Source: Mycogone perniciosa
Lineage: Eukaryota > Ascomycota > Sordariomycetes > Hypocreales > Hypocreaceae
NCBI GenBank assembly: GCA_025331125.1
Contig: JAOALB010000050.1
Span: forward strand, 62,001 to 126,000
Length of the DNA: 64,000 nt
Direction: 5' to 3'
Positions 34,748 to 45,178 of this stretch are shown in pieces. Under the pieces are notes generated by a model. It saw only the letters and a list, made by a program, of their open reading frames with translations. It did no database searches and was not told where the DNA came from. The stretch's first letter is position 1, and every line of letters starts with the position of its first letter. Both the position numbers and the translations under genes were made by a program.

Positions 34748-35551
34748 ATGGCCAAATCAAGGAGCCCCTTCCTTACCCGTTTCCTCTCCGACTTCACCCT
34801 CGGCTTCTCAGATGGCCTCACCGTCCCCTTTGCCCTCACTGCAGGTCTCAGCTCCCTGGGTCGCGCCGACACGGTCATCTACGCCGGCCTAGCAGAGCTC
34901 TGTGCCGGGAGCATCAGCATGGGCATCGGTGGCTATCTCGCCGCGCGCGATGAATTGCCCTCATCTTCAACCACCCGGCCAGACGACGGCGATGAGGAGG
35001 AGCTCAAGGGCATGCTGCACGATGGCAGTTCACGGGGCAGTATCAGTCTTGACGAGAAGAGCAAGGAGGTTCAGGAGGAACTTATTCGTCGACACTTGGC
35101 ACCTCTTGCTTTGCCGGGGCGCATTATGACCGATATCATGACCACGCTGAAGAGTCGCCCGGATGGTCTACACAGCCTAGCAAACCAACTAAACTCCCAG
35201 ACCAACGCCTCCAACGACTCCAACTCCACCGATCAGCTTCCCGTCTGGCCTGTTGCCTCTGGTCTATCCATCTCATTGGGCTACACCATCGGCGGCATTA
35301 TTCCCTTGATGCCGTACTTGTTCGCCGCAACAGTAGGCTTAGGCCTTCGGTGGAGCATAGCCGTTTGCCTGATCGCACTGATGTCATTCGGCACAGGCAA
35401 GAGCTGGTTGCTAAGAGGCAGGGGAGAGTCGAGCTGGTGGCGCTGTTTGTGGGAGGGTTTGCAGATGTTGGTCCTGGGCAGTTTGGCTGCTGCCGCGTCG
35501 GTCCTGTGTGTGACGTTACTGGGGACGGTCTCGGGTGAGACAGTCAGGTGA
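34748..35551 (+). CDS. CCC1/VIT1-family transporter (vacuolar iron/manganese type)
   Basis: A single exon encodes 267 residues. The family signature FSDGLTVPFALTAGLSSLG is at about residues 20–38, in the first membrane span. The second span (LAELCAGSISMGIGGYLAAR) precedes a charged cytosolic loop of about 90 residues with Glu-rich metal-binding character (DDGDEEELKG and KEVQEELIRR). The C-terminal half has three spans, beginning VASGLSISLGYTIGGIIPLM. Yeast Ccc1 moves cytosolic Fe2+ and Mn2+ into the vacuole, limiting iron toxicity. Closeness to the multicopper oxidase gene may be chance. Confidence 0.92.
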   Translation: MAKSRSPFLTRFLSDFTLGFSDGLTVPFALTAGLSSLGRADTVIYAGLAELCAGSISMGIGGYLAARDELPSSSTTRPDDGDEEELKGMLHDGSSRGSISLDEKSKEVQEELIRRHLAPLALPGRIMTDIMTTLKSRPDGLHSLANQLNSQTNASNDSNSTDQLPVWPVASGLSISLGYTIGGIIPLMPYLFAATVGLGLRWSIAVCLIALMSFGTGKSWLLRGRGESSWWRCLWEGLQMLVLGSLAAAASVLCVTLLGTVSGETVR

Positions 35552-36061
35552 TTCTAATGAACCATGCCCCTTTTTCACTTGGGAGAGACGGGAGTAATGG
35601 ATTTCGAATGTTTATGGTACGACGGAGTTTGGGCGTTGCGGTTAACGGACTTTATAGAATGCGGGCCAGGCCATTTTCGAGATGAGATGATGTACATACA
35701 TACACACACATATTACATACATACCACGATAAATACCAATTTCCTAGGAAATTAATTAACATGAAATTCAATACCATTTTTTACGCCACGATCTCTGCTG
35801 TGGTATTGCACGCCCATATCCTCTTCCTCAACTCGCCCAATATCCCCATCTCACCAAGGATCGGCTCAGCCAACTGCCTACAGTCAAGTGAGTCTTGATT
35901 GCAGCCCATTCATCCATCATACACACATACCACGTTTGCATCGGTAATAAAAAAGGGGGGGCAGGATAATAATAAAAACAGCGATAAAAATGAATGCAAA
36001 AAATGGTAAAATCGACAAAAAAGAATTGCCTGGACACCTCAATCTTGGAAATATAGGAAAA
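35552..36061. other. Intergenic stretch
   Basis: Short AT-rich spacer between the transporter and the tRNA. It holds a CA/CATA-type repeat near 35692–35723 and no gene. Confidence 0.5.
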
Positions 36062-36157
36062 GCCCGATGCGGGGGTCGAACCCGCAACCTTGAGATTGCA
36101 ACATCAGAACGTGTGCCTCGTAAGAGTCTCACGCTCTACCGATTGAGCTAACCGGGC
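36062..36157 (-). tRNA. tRNA-Lys (anticodon CTT) with a 24-nt intron
   Basis: The minus strand folds as a full cloverleaf. The 7-bp acceptor stem pairs GCCCGGT with ATCGGGC (one G–T wobble). A-box (TAGCTCAATCGGTAGAGC) and B-box (GGTTCGACC) promoter elements are intact. The anticodon arm pairs TGAGA with TCTCA around the loop CTCTTAA. An insertion of 24 nt follows the base after the anticodon, the standard position for nuclear tRNA introns. No CCA is encoded. The mature tRNA would be 73 nt including the discriminator base. Confidence 0.95.
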
Positions 36158-37145
36158 GATGCCAGGTTATTGTTGTTTTGGGCTGACCTAATTTTTACTT
36201 ATGTACGAGTAGTATGTTGTTCAAAATGTGTAGCGCTGTGGGGGCTTTGTAGGGTAGGATCAAGTGAGTATAAAGTTGAAGCCCCAACACAACACCATGA
36301 AGACTCTTGTGGGATTAATGAGGACAATGGATTTGGATAGAATGAGCACCGCAGACGGTAGCTCATCGCAGAGACTATACAATCCCCCTCATTTGACTCC
36401 CCGATCAAACACAAGCAATAAGAATCCTATCAGTTTTCCCTTCTCTTTCTCTTCTTCCTTACAACCTTCTACCATGTAAGAGTTCCATATCTTGCCATTC
36501 ATTGCCTTCATACATTTCTATGAGAAATAAATAGAGATGGATGACAAGTGCCAACGACCATCAGGATTCCGGCTTCCTCTGTTGGTGTCCAGTATTGCCC
36601 TGTGGTTTCCTGGCCAGCCAATTTATATATAGCGTCGTGGAAACCAGACGCGTTTCCTGTACATTTGAAATTGGACCCCTGATTATAATCTCATTCGTAT
36701 TCCATGTACTTAGTATTCTGAGCAGCCAGGTTTACGTTAGTTGCCTTATCATCGCGAAATATAGAGCATGGATTGCTCGGCATTTCCGGCCCCCCTTTTA
36801 AGTAGGTTAAGATTATACACACTACCTAGGCTAATGGCCAAGCAACCCATTGCCCACAGTTCTAACAAGCATTAGAACATTAGCAGTCTTGGCCTCTGTG
36901 TAGTTGGGGAAGAAGAGCTTTTCATCAACGGTTAGACTACAAGGTAGAGGGATCGGACTTTCACAGGCATCCCTAATGATAGTGTATATAAATCTATATC
37001 TGTATATTAAAAACATGACATAATGATATGGAAGAAAAGAAAGCTGTTCAGGGGCGTATTGTCAATTAATCTTCACCAGAATCTCTCCGACTTTTGACTT
37101 GCTGTAATTGATGCCGATATTCTGACCAGGTGTCGAGCTAACCAT
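36158..37145. other. Intergenic stretch at the edge of the AT-rich island
   Basis: No supported gene. Base composition shifts visibly toward A+T from about 36.5 kb onward. Confidence 0.5.
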
Positions 37146-38183
37146 TTAGGACGAGGGCAGCCGAGAGGTTGTTCCCGTAACGCCGTTCAAAATAAACGAC
37201 AGAATGAGGTCGTCATGCTCATCATAAACATGGTACACGGCCCCAACATACCCGTACTTGAGCAGGTCTTGCAGGGAATCTGCCATCATCGAACCGATCG
37301 CATCCTGTGCATCATCGCCGCCGGCGCTGATGGTACTGAAGAGATTGGTCCAGCTTGAGAACAACCCGGTATTAAGCTGTGCAGCAATTGCAATGGCATC
37401 AACTGTTGAACCGTCGGGCTGGGCAATACCGCCGTTGATTATGTCCCTGCTGAAGCTTGATGCAGCTGTGTTGACCATGTTGCTGATTACTCGTGGAAAC
37501 GACATTGTGATTACATAGCTGATTGGATGTTGGTCATTCTGAGTAAATCCGGTGCCTCGAAATAGTCTTAAGACGCGGTTGCGGAGACGCCTCGACTGGA
37601 TCAGTTGTCCAAATGTGAGAGCACGAGTTGTGAGATCCCGAATTGTGAGGTCGCGAGCGTGTTCCCTTTCGTTGTTGCCTCCCACCTCAGTTGGAGTCTT
37701 CGGAAACCCTTCAGGAAGAGGAAAGCTTTCTGGTGAGGTGGGATCTTCCCACTCGAAGATGCTGTTTTTTGTAAAATCGAGATCAGGAACCGTTTTATTG
37801 TCGTGCTCATCCCGCTTCCATCCGGCGACGCCCTGGATATTGGCATTCAGCCAACCATTATCATAATAGAACCATCCATTTTGACAACGGGCTGCAAGTT
37901 GGTCGAAGGAGGTTAACAAGGTTCCAGTCGCCACTGTGCGTCCATCTGACTTGATTTCGGCGCGGCAATTGTAATATTGATAAGACGATATCGAGGTCGG
38001 GACATCGACCCAGTCACCGTGGTCGGCACGGGATAGCCTCTGAAGGAGTGAAGTGAGTGCCACCACACAGTTTTGGTGGAACTTGACGCCAGAATCTGAC
38101 CAACATCCAAATTTAATATTGGCGCTTGCAGTTGGTAGAATCGAAACTGCAAAGGCAGAGGCGGCGAAAGTTTTCCAGTTCAT
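37146..38183 (-). CDS. Predicted secreted protein of unknown function
   Basis: A single exon encodes 345 residues. The N-terminus MNWKTFAASAFAVSILPTAS is a clear signal peptide, likely cut after the ASA at residues 19–21. Four cysteines follow within the first 110 residues or so (KFGC, QNCV, YNCR, ARCQ), enough for two disulfides. Aromatic-rich sequence (NGWFYYDNGWLNANIQGV) lies near residues 102–119. A basic segment around residues 175–210 (REHARDL, SRRLRNRVLRLFR) divides the protein. The C-terminal part contains AIGSMMADSLQDLLKYGYVG. I recognise no family. The gene stands alone in the AT-rich island, a setting common for lineage-specific secreted proteins. One uninterrupted 345-codon frame with a signal peptide makes a real gene likely. 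Confidence 0.72.
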   Translation of the reverse strand: MNWKTFAASAFAVSILPTASANIKFGCWSDSGVKFHQNCVVALTSLLQRLSRADHGDWVDVPTSISSYQYYNCRAEIKSDGRTVATGTLLTSFDQLAARCQNGWFYYDNGWLNANIQGVAGWKRDEHDNKTVPDLDFTKNSIFEWEDPTSPESFPLPEGFPKTPTEVGGNNEREHARDLTIRDLTTRALTFGQLIQSRRLRNRVLRLFRGTGFTQNDQHPISYVITMSFPRVISNMVNTAASSFSRDIINGGIAQPDGSTVDAIAIAAQLNTGLFSSWTNLFSTISAGGDDAQDAIGSMMADSLQDLLKYGYVGAVYHVYDEHDDLILSFILNGVTGTTSRLPSS

Positions 38184-40652
38184 CTTGTCGAGTGGACTGG
38201 GAGTGAATATCGAAACGAAAGTAGATTATTGTCCTGGATATTGAGGTTAGAGGATACTTTCTAATGGAAGACATCACGCTCTTTATACTACAACGTCTTC
38301 ATAGCAGAATCTTACCAACATATATACCCACCCCCATAAGGAGTATAAAGAGCAACATATTACCGAATAGTAACTATTTTTGCTGTTGCCTAACTCCGTA
38401 CGTATATGGCAACCTAATACTACTAATAATAATAAGCCGCTGTGAAGGAGGATATGGTTGGACTTGTTGCTCCTCTAACCATGTCCACCAATTAGGAGTT
38501 TCTCTAACCTATTAGCAGCAACCTACTGAATCCATCATTTCCCGTTTAGACTAATTCCGCTTCCCATGTGGAGTGTAAGGATTATGAGCCCTGGCGTAAG
38601 TTTGTATACTAAAATATCACTGGCGAGTCGGGTATTAGATAGAAGATGAATCAAAACCGATCCGACCACGGGCTTATGCTTATTCCCAGCTTAATATAAC
38701 AGATACACTCTTTGCCAGGTCCAAAATACTATAAAACTAGGACCCGGAAGAAACATTAGATATCGCCTTTTCTAAGTTTAAATGCCAATAATACAGAAAC
38801 TTCAGTCATTGTTTTATGACATGACGTAATTCGTACAAATTGTATCGTAGGTTTGCAGCTATTATTGCCGGTATCGGATTTTCTTAGCCTAGCATATAAA
38901 ATCTTTAACATATAGGATATTTTATTTAAATTATTCAAATGATCACCCTAAAGTTAATGCGGGCCGTGATCAGGCGTTTACCCGTAGGGCCATAAATGGG
39001 GGCTAAATACTTGACATGTTAGCTAGCTATTGTCCATATACAAAGTTATTTTCGCCTTTAAGAGCTGATTTAATAATTGATACGGAGTACAATATAGCAG
39101 TCTAAGGTGCACATGCCGCAAGGATCACAAAGGTTAGTGCAGTACAAGACCTATATTCCCATTAACCAAATAAAACAGTAGGATCTTTCTACATAAAATA
39201 GGAATATAGGTCTTGTACTGCACCAACCTTTGTAATCCTTGTAATATACTCCGTAGTCTAGGATGCCCTGTTAAAATCTCACATGTAAGCACTTACTCGT
39301 ACTTTCTAAGGATACGGTCCATAAATCCAGAATGACAACCCACAAACAGACCCACTCTGACCTTTGTGAGTTTTTTCTTTCTTTAATCTCTCTTTTCTTT
39401 TTTGCGAATTATGCGTAGCTTGTCACGGTGAGAATGTCTCACCTTGCGAAGACGGAGGCGAATATTGCAATAAGCTAGGAGAAATTCGTGCTTACGCCGT
39501 AGGCAACGACGAACATGGACTCCCATGTGTTCCTCAACTGGGTATCAGGAGACAAAATGTGATATTAGAATGACAACTAGTCATGTGTTCCTGAATGGGT
39601 ATAAATAAAGAGCCCTCCCACAAAAAGGAGGAGAAGCTCAGAGATCAATATGGTTTCAAGTTGACCCCCAAATACTCATCTACTGCATGTCTCTAGCTAG
39701 TTTTCTTCCAACCTCTATCACTCTTCTCTTATCAATGTCTAGTTTATTAATACTAGGTGTAGATCTAGGAATAGGAGAAAATAAGAAAAGGAGAGTAATG
39801 CATGATACGATATGTTTGCTTATAGCAGTGGGAAGATGGGCAGTGAAATAACTTATGCGATGTTCAAGCAGCTGGCCTAAGAGCGTGGGAGAGAAGTGTT
39901 CTTTGTAAGTGCAATATTATTTTAATGTAAAGTCATATAGTCAGTGGTTAGTAAACAAGGCAGGGGAGTGGCATCCCAATCCCATCTCCATTGATCTCTT
40001 CAACTGATGTTCAATTGGTGCCTTTCTAAATGTCCGCAGCCAGAGCTATATGCGAACCATTCGCAATATACTTCAAGTTTATCAACTCGAACACCAGTGA
40101 AGAATGGACTTACGACGACTAGACAGATGCGCTGGGATCATCGCGGTCCAGAAAACGAGCCAAACGTCAAATTAAAAGTTGTATTTATATTCACGTGCTC
40201 AAAAACCTCGATAAGCCCACCATAACCTCTCAACTAGTGGTTTTATTTTCTTGCAGACAAGGTGACTCCATTGTGCAGTATGAATCAGTCACGAAAGGCA
40301 AACGTGTGATCACGCTTTGGGGAGGATAGCTTTGAGAAACTGCTGACCGCCTCTCTGAATAGTAACCGAATTCTCGCGAATTCTCACAATTTCAAACATT
40401 GCTTGTTTCTCACTTGCCCAACTGCTGGACGGTTTCTCACGTTTCGTCAACGATTTAAGTGTTTTTTGAGCTCTGTATTTACTACTTGAATTTCTTCTTC
40501 TCTCCTGACGACTTCTAGCCCTTATCGCGACTGAGCTTCTACAGACTGGTAACGAATAGTAGTATGCGGCACACCCTTTCACCAACCTTCAAACTGCCAT
40601 TTCAAAACAGCTTCTCACTCACTACAATCACAGGGCCTCCTCTGGGTGTCAG
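38184..40652. other. AT-rich gene-free stretch with a MITE-like element
   Basis: No supported gene. Stop codons are frequent in all frames. It contains the inverted-repeat element at 39081–39255 and otherwise no structure I can name. Confidence 0.55.
39081..39255. mobile_element. MITE-like inverted-repeat element bounded by TACGGAGTA / TACTCCGTA
   Basis: The element is 175 bp. The outer 9 bp at each end are perfect inverted copies (39081–39089 and 39247–39255). Inside, two 41-bp arms (39119–39159 and 39201–39241) are inverted copies with only two mismatches, around a 41-bp loop. The ends begin and finish with TA, which would fit a TA target duplication of the Tc1/mariner type, but TA is too short to prove it. 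There is no coding capacity, so any movement would need a transposase from elsewhere. Confidence 0.65.
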
Positions 40653-41309
40653 ATGTGCAAAGCAAAGGAGATCTACTGTCGGTACAGCCAATGTCTCCGA
40701 CCCGTCGGATGGCACATCGTGGAGCCTTGTGACGCTTCGATCCTGGCTAACTACCATTTCGGAGATGGAGACTGGATCTGGGGGCCTTTCACAAGCGGCT
40801 GTACCGTGCCCAAGATTTCTCAGAGACAGAGATGCAAGTATGCGAGCTGTACGAACTGTGTACTGAGATCGATGAATTTTACGCTGTCATGCTTGGAAAG
40901 TTGGACTGAGAACGCGAGAGCAAACCCGGAGTTGCAAGAGGAGAGTCCAGGAGATTCTTTGCTGCTTAGGCGACGAAAGAAGGGTTTGAGAGATGAGTGG
41001 GAACAGATTTGGGAGAGCATGGGGGAGCAGCGAACACTTGTGGTTGAACCAGCGTTCCACTTTGACGCAGGAAATGCCTGGCAGACTTCTTTCGGCATGT
41101 CGAATAGATCGCCGATCTTTGAGAACACGTTGAATTCCCAGATGATGACAGCCCTCGATCAACATTCTGCTGGATCATCGAATATCGTTGGCTCGAATAT
41201 CTACCCGATGCCTGAATTGATAGCCGAAGGTGGTAGTGACAACTTCGGGGGAGGAACAACGTCGGCAATGTTGAGCTTTGGAACTTCTGATCTTGATTTT
41301 GAAATCTAA
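40653..41309 (+). CDS. Cys-rich orphan protein, possible gene
   Basis: One frame of 218 codons opens with a Cys-dense segment: nine cysteines by residue 80 (positions 2, 9, 14, 26, 50, 61, 66, 69, 80). A charged stretch with a basic patch (LLRRRKKGLRDEWEQIWESM, near residue 104) and a Ser/Gly-rich tail follow. There is no signal peptide, so the cysteines may bind metal rather than form disulfides, and the basic patch could be a nuclear signal. No known zinc-finger spacing is matched. The start is uncertain; an upstream exon could exist. Its coding-like composition stands out against AT-rich surroundings. Confidence 0.45.
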   Translation: MCKAKEIYCRYSQCLRPVGWHIVEPCDASILANYHFGDGDWIWGPFTSGCTVPKISQRQRCKYASCTNCVLRSMNFTLSCLESWTENARANPELQEESPGDSLLLRRRKKGLRDEWEQIWESMGEQRTLVVEPAFHFDAGNAWQTSFGMSNRSPIFENTLNSQMMTALDQHSAGSSNIVGSNIYPMPELIAEGGSDNFGGGTTSAMLSFGTSDLDFEI

Positions 41310-43649
41310 ATGGCGATATCCCATTATCCACAGATCAACAGTTAGTGGGCTCATAGGTGGATTAGAAAAAATGGAATTCGATGCTCTTGCTGATCCTAAA
41401 TTAGGTGGGAAAAGCTACTGCTTAAATATATAAAAAACTAGCTAACCAACGAATCGTAACTCTGCAGGTCCTTAACCAGGTGATGTGTTTATTATTAATA
41501 TTATAATTACATTATTTAATCCGGATTCTGATTATTTCATACATGCTGATATACCTTTATACAGAAACCTTTTATAAAGCATGGCTCTATTACAGCGCAT
41601 CTTCATACTACCCACTCCTATCCCTTCCTATGGCAAGATCTGAGTCAGGCCGGCCCGTTTTCGTATCGTTGTCGAGTCGCTAACTACTTGGAGAAACCAC
41701 GACGATCTGGCTCGCGCCCGCTCCAACAGCCGCGCTGACGGGCCCACTGAGGATACGACGTTGCATGGCCGGCTTATGTCCATGCCGTTGCCCTTGTGGC
41801 TTCGTTATTTCTTTACTTGGGGTTTCCAGCTCAATGGAAGTTGGATACGGCCATTACGTTGTCACTCTGTCTTCGTGTTCTTCCCAGTGCTTTTGTCGCT
41901 TGGTCTTCTTCCATCCATACCCATTGTGTAAGGCCAAATTATGCAAGTATGCGAGCAACTTAGATATATTATTTTTGCAAGCATACAAATCCTCGCTGGC
42001 TGCCTGATAACTAGTGTTCCAATCCTGAATGATTAGCTTGTGCGTAAAGCTACGAAGTACATAACTACAGTAAAACCCGAGAGCCTGACTTATCGGCTTT
42101 AAGATAGTAAGCTTTGCTAGACACTTTCTGGAAACTATTTATGCCTTCGCATTTAGCTCCAGGGGCTGGTACAGAGTAGACTTCCATATAAGCCCCGTCA
42201 GGCCCTCGCTGATCGGCAAGGTATCGGTTAACTCATATTCCCTGTTTAGGTCGACAGCAACCGAATTCAGCTTTAAAGATCGACAGCGATCCACAAATCT
42301 GTCTACTGTAAACTGCGGCTTCCCGCCTTCTATACATAAATAGTATGTACTAGCCTTTTGTAATACGTTTACAAAGGTACGATATACCACAGTAAGCTTC
42401 GCAAGCGCATTTCATAATATCTGATGAGATGAACTATGAGATACATATAACAGGCAATGTAAGCCATAACGACTTTTTCTCAACTGAAGGCTAAATAGAT
42501 ATCAGTCCTACCTTGATGTTTACCTTCCTATCCTGTAGCATGAGGAATATCCACTTTGGAGTTGGATCAGTAGACCTGCCCAGAACAGCTAGCAGATCGT
42601 AGTCAGTAGTATTATGAGACAGTCAGACTAAGATGGTCAGACCGTTCCTACTTTAATACTCCGTACAGTAGCGAGGTCTGTGTAATTAGCCTTTCGTCCT
42701 CTATTACTGCCGATTCAAGTCTGTAGTGGAGTAATGAAGGTACTAATATCCTCCATGGAAACCTCTGTTCCATTAGGATCCCTGCAAGTCGTTGTGCTAG
42801 TGCCATAGTACACTTGGATACCGCTTCGACATCGCGGGCTTTTACAACACAAAGGCCTGAAGGCCAAGCGCCGGATATTGGTTGATTTTGCGAGTCCGCC
42901 TAGCAACGGGAGCAGAACTTGGGAATTACTTGGAGGGGCTGCACTAATCTCGTATCGAACGACGTATCGGAGTTCGCACTTATTAGTAGTAAGACTATCG
43001 GATTTAAGGCTAAATAAGACTGGGGAATAGTTATTCTCACTTTATAACCCATATGGGGTATACCGGGCTTACAAGTTAGTAGGCTAGTCTGTCCTTGCGT
43101 CGGTATACTACTAAGTTATTATTATGTATGTTTGTTTTATTTGCGTTGTATTACCAAAACTCTATATTGATTCGTGAAGTAACATGACACTAAACTCCCT
43201 TCTCTATTGTAATAAAGTTGGTAGGGTGGACGGACATGTATAATATATATCGGCAGTCGGCTGGGTCATTGGTCTCCTGCATGCTGATGATGCTTATATT
43301 TACGCCTAATTCTTTCCGATTCACTTCCACTTCGCAACTAATTAAGTACACAGTTTTAGAGCCCTTGACGCATTTTGCATGCGGTCTTGATTACATGAGA
43401 TAGCCAATGCATTCCGAGCCCGAAGGTTATGGTTTACGTGGGTTGTCGACCCCAACACGGGAGATGTCCGAGCACCAGGCCCAGTTATTGGAACCTCATA
43501 CATTGTGAGGGAGTCGTGTGTTCCCGTTCCCCTGCATTCCAAACATTCTTGTTACATACTTAATTTGGCGCACGACACAAAGGATTCTTTCTTGGCGGCA
43601 TGGGAGTGAATCCTCGGAAATGCTAGTACTTTGCTATCACCGAACGCAC
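41310..43649. other. AT-rich gene-free stretch
   Basis: No supported gene. Minus-strand frames at 42139–42390 and 42715–42906 look like decayed coding sequence but match no family I can name. One TACTCCGTA copy lies at 42657–42665. Confidence 0.5.
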
Positions 43650-44073
43650 ATACTGACAGACACCCTGCTCGTCAAGAAACCAACGAACGTGGCAGCCGGG
43701 CCTAAGTTGGAATCACTAGGGAAGGAGATGACGACTAAGAAACACCTGGAGCTTATCGACTCGTTACCCGAGACGACAATAACGGCATACCTCGACATAT
43801 TGCAATTCAATAGCAACTCTAACTAGGAAACAGTCACGTACTACAGGCTTGTCAACTCAGAGCCATTTAACACAGAAGCCTCGGGAGCCGCTAAGGCCAT
43901 CGAAATAACAACAGGCCTAAGAAGAACTGGCCAAGAGTTAAAGACATCCACGTCTTCCTAGATAATATCTCGGCGGTCAAATGATTCCTTATCAAAGCGC
44001 CTGCCTCCCCACAAAAGGATATCTAAGGCAACGAAACTGTGGACAGACTCGCCAAGGTAGGAGCGGCAGCATA
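43650..44073 (+). pseudogene. Decayed non-LTR retrotransposon, RNase H region (Tad-like)
   Basis: Translated on the plus strand across stops, this matches the RNase H region of fungal Tad-type LINEs. KKHLELIDSLPETTITAYLD corresponds to the start of the domain, where an intact copy has TVYTDGS. Then come an EASGAAKAIEI-like helix, KDIHVFLDNISAVK, and after a deletion GNETVDRLAKVGAAA. At least four in-frame stops and a loss of roughly 30 residues show it is dead. The reverse transcriptase part upstream is not recognisable. It marks the island as a former transposon landing zone. Confidence 0.75.
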
Positions 44074-44746
44074 ACCCTATGATCTGCATCTACGGGGTAG
44101 TCAGAAAAGCCCGATCAAAGTACGTACTACTCAAACCATGGACTATAATAATCCTTTATGCGAGTTTCTTTCCGCTACAATCATTTACAATCCTTCAGAT
44201 TCCTGTCACCTTGACCAATTAAGGTGCCCACTATAAAATTGGTAAACAAAGTCGATGCTAGCTAGCTAGCCAAGGTTAATAATTACCCGGTGGAAGATGA
44301 AGTTATATCCATACTCGCGACAATCCCAATATAGTTAAAAATGGCTTTATGAAAAGATTTAGAGATATTGGGGTTAATTAAAATAGAGAAAGCTTATATA
44401 GCTTCTAGAATATGCAGCTTTCATAATTATAGGGAAATGGCAGTTTAGGAAATGCATTTTTAAAAGAGAGAAACATTGCATTAGGTATACACCCGACAAG
44501 GGTTGTGAATCCTAAGCTAAATGAAGAAGGTCTGCGAATCCTAGGTAATGCATCAGCAATTTATATTGTAATTGGGAATACCTGGGATCTTTGATGGACA
44601 TTGTGAAACATATGATCTTGGCTATATAAGAGCCTTCATCCTCTCGTCATTCTATACTACCTCAACAACTTCACTTACAACACTCAAACAACCATTCTCA
44701 CTACTATCTTCTTCTCTACTCTGTTACAACTAAACTATAATTCAAA
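44074..44746. other. AT-rich spacer, promoter of the small secreted protein
   Basis: No gene. The last 125 bp carry a TATA box (44623–44629) and a pyrimidine/CAA-rich leader typical of well-expressed fungal genes. Confidence 0.6.
44623..44629 (+). promoter_or_regulatory. TATA box of the small secreted protein gene
   Basis: TATATAA lies 124 bp upstream of the ATG at 44747. The spacing suits a TATA-driven promoter with a leader of about 90 nt. Confidence 0.6.
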
Positions 44747-45178
44747 ATGAAGGTATTCAGCGCTCTTGTCGGCTTCGCAGCCCTGTCTCTCGTTCTGGCC
44801 AACTTCCACGTCACCACTGTCTACAGTTCCGTTTTGACCTCGGGAACAACCCAGGGTCACTGGACTGAATACTCGGCCTGCCCTTCCAACTACTGGAACT
44901 GCAAGTGTTTGGCCAATGGCGACCGCAGAGGGATTGTGGACGGCAAACCTTCCAACGGCTTCTTCAGTGTTCGCAACTTCTGTGGCATGAAGAAGCTTGA
45001 TTTCTACAAGAGCAAAGACGGCAGCTACTGGGATATGTATGAGGCTGGCGGCAATGGCAAGGTTATTGGATCTTGCTATAACAACGATGGCGATAGGGGC
45101 AAGCAGTGCCCTATTGCTTTTGGTTCTGCATACACTCAGGGGGGCATGGTTTGCTACTCTTATGTTTGTGGCAATTAA
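44747..45178 (+). CDS. Small secreted cysteine-rich protein
   Basis: A single exon encodes 143 residues. The N-terminus MKVFSALVGFAALSLVLA is a signal peptide of about 18 residues. The mature part has eight cysteines (in SACPS, NCKC, FCGM, SCYN, QCPI, VCYS and VCGN), enough for four disulfides. It is rich in Tyr, Gly and Asn, with no membrane span and no domain I recognise. These are the usual traits of candidate effectors or secreted stress proteins in fungi, but sequence alone gives no activity. A clear TATA box and a clean leader argue for real expression. It lies 0.7 kb from the LINE relic in the AT-rich island. Confidence 0.85.
   Translation: MKVFSALVGFAALSLVLANFHVTTVYSSVLTSGTTQGHWTEYSACPSNYWNCKCLANGDRRGIVDGKPSNGFFSVRNFCGMKKLDFYKSKDGSYWDMYEAGGNGKVIGSCYNNDGDRGKQCPIAFGSAYTQGGMVCYSYVCGN

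Noticed and set aside
42139..42906. Two minus-strand frames in the AT-rich island
   Set aside because: I could not match them to any transposon or gene family, so I did not annotate them as pseudogenes.
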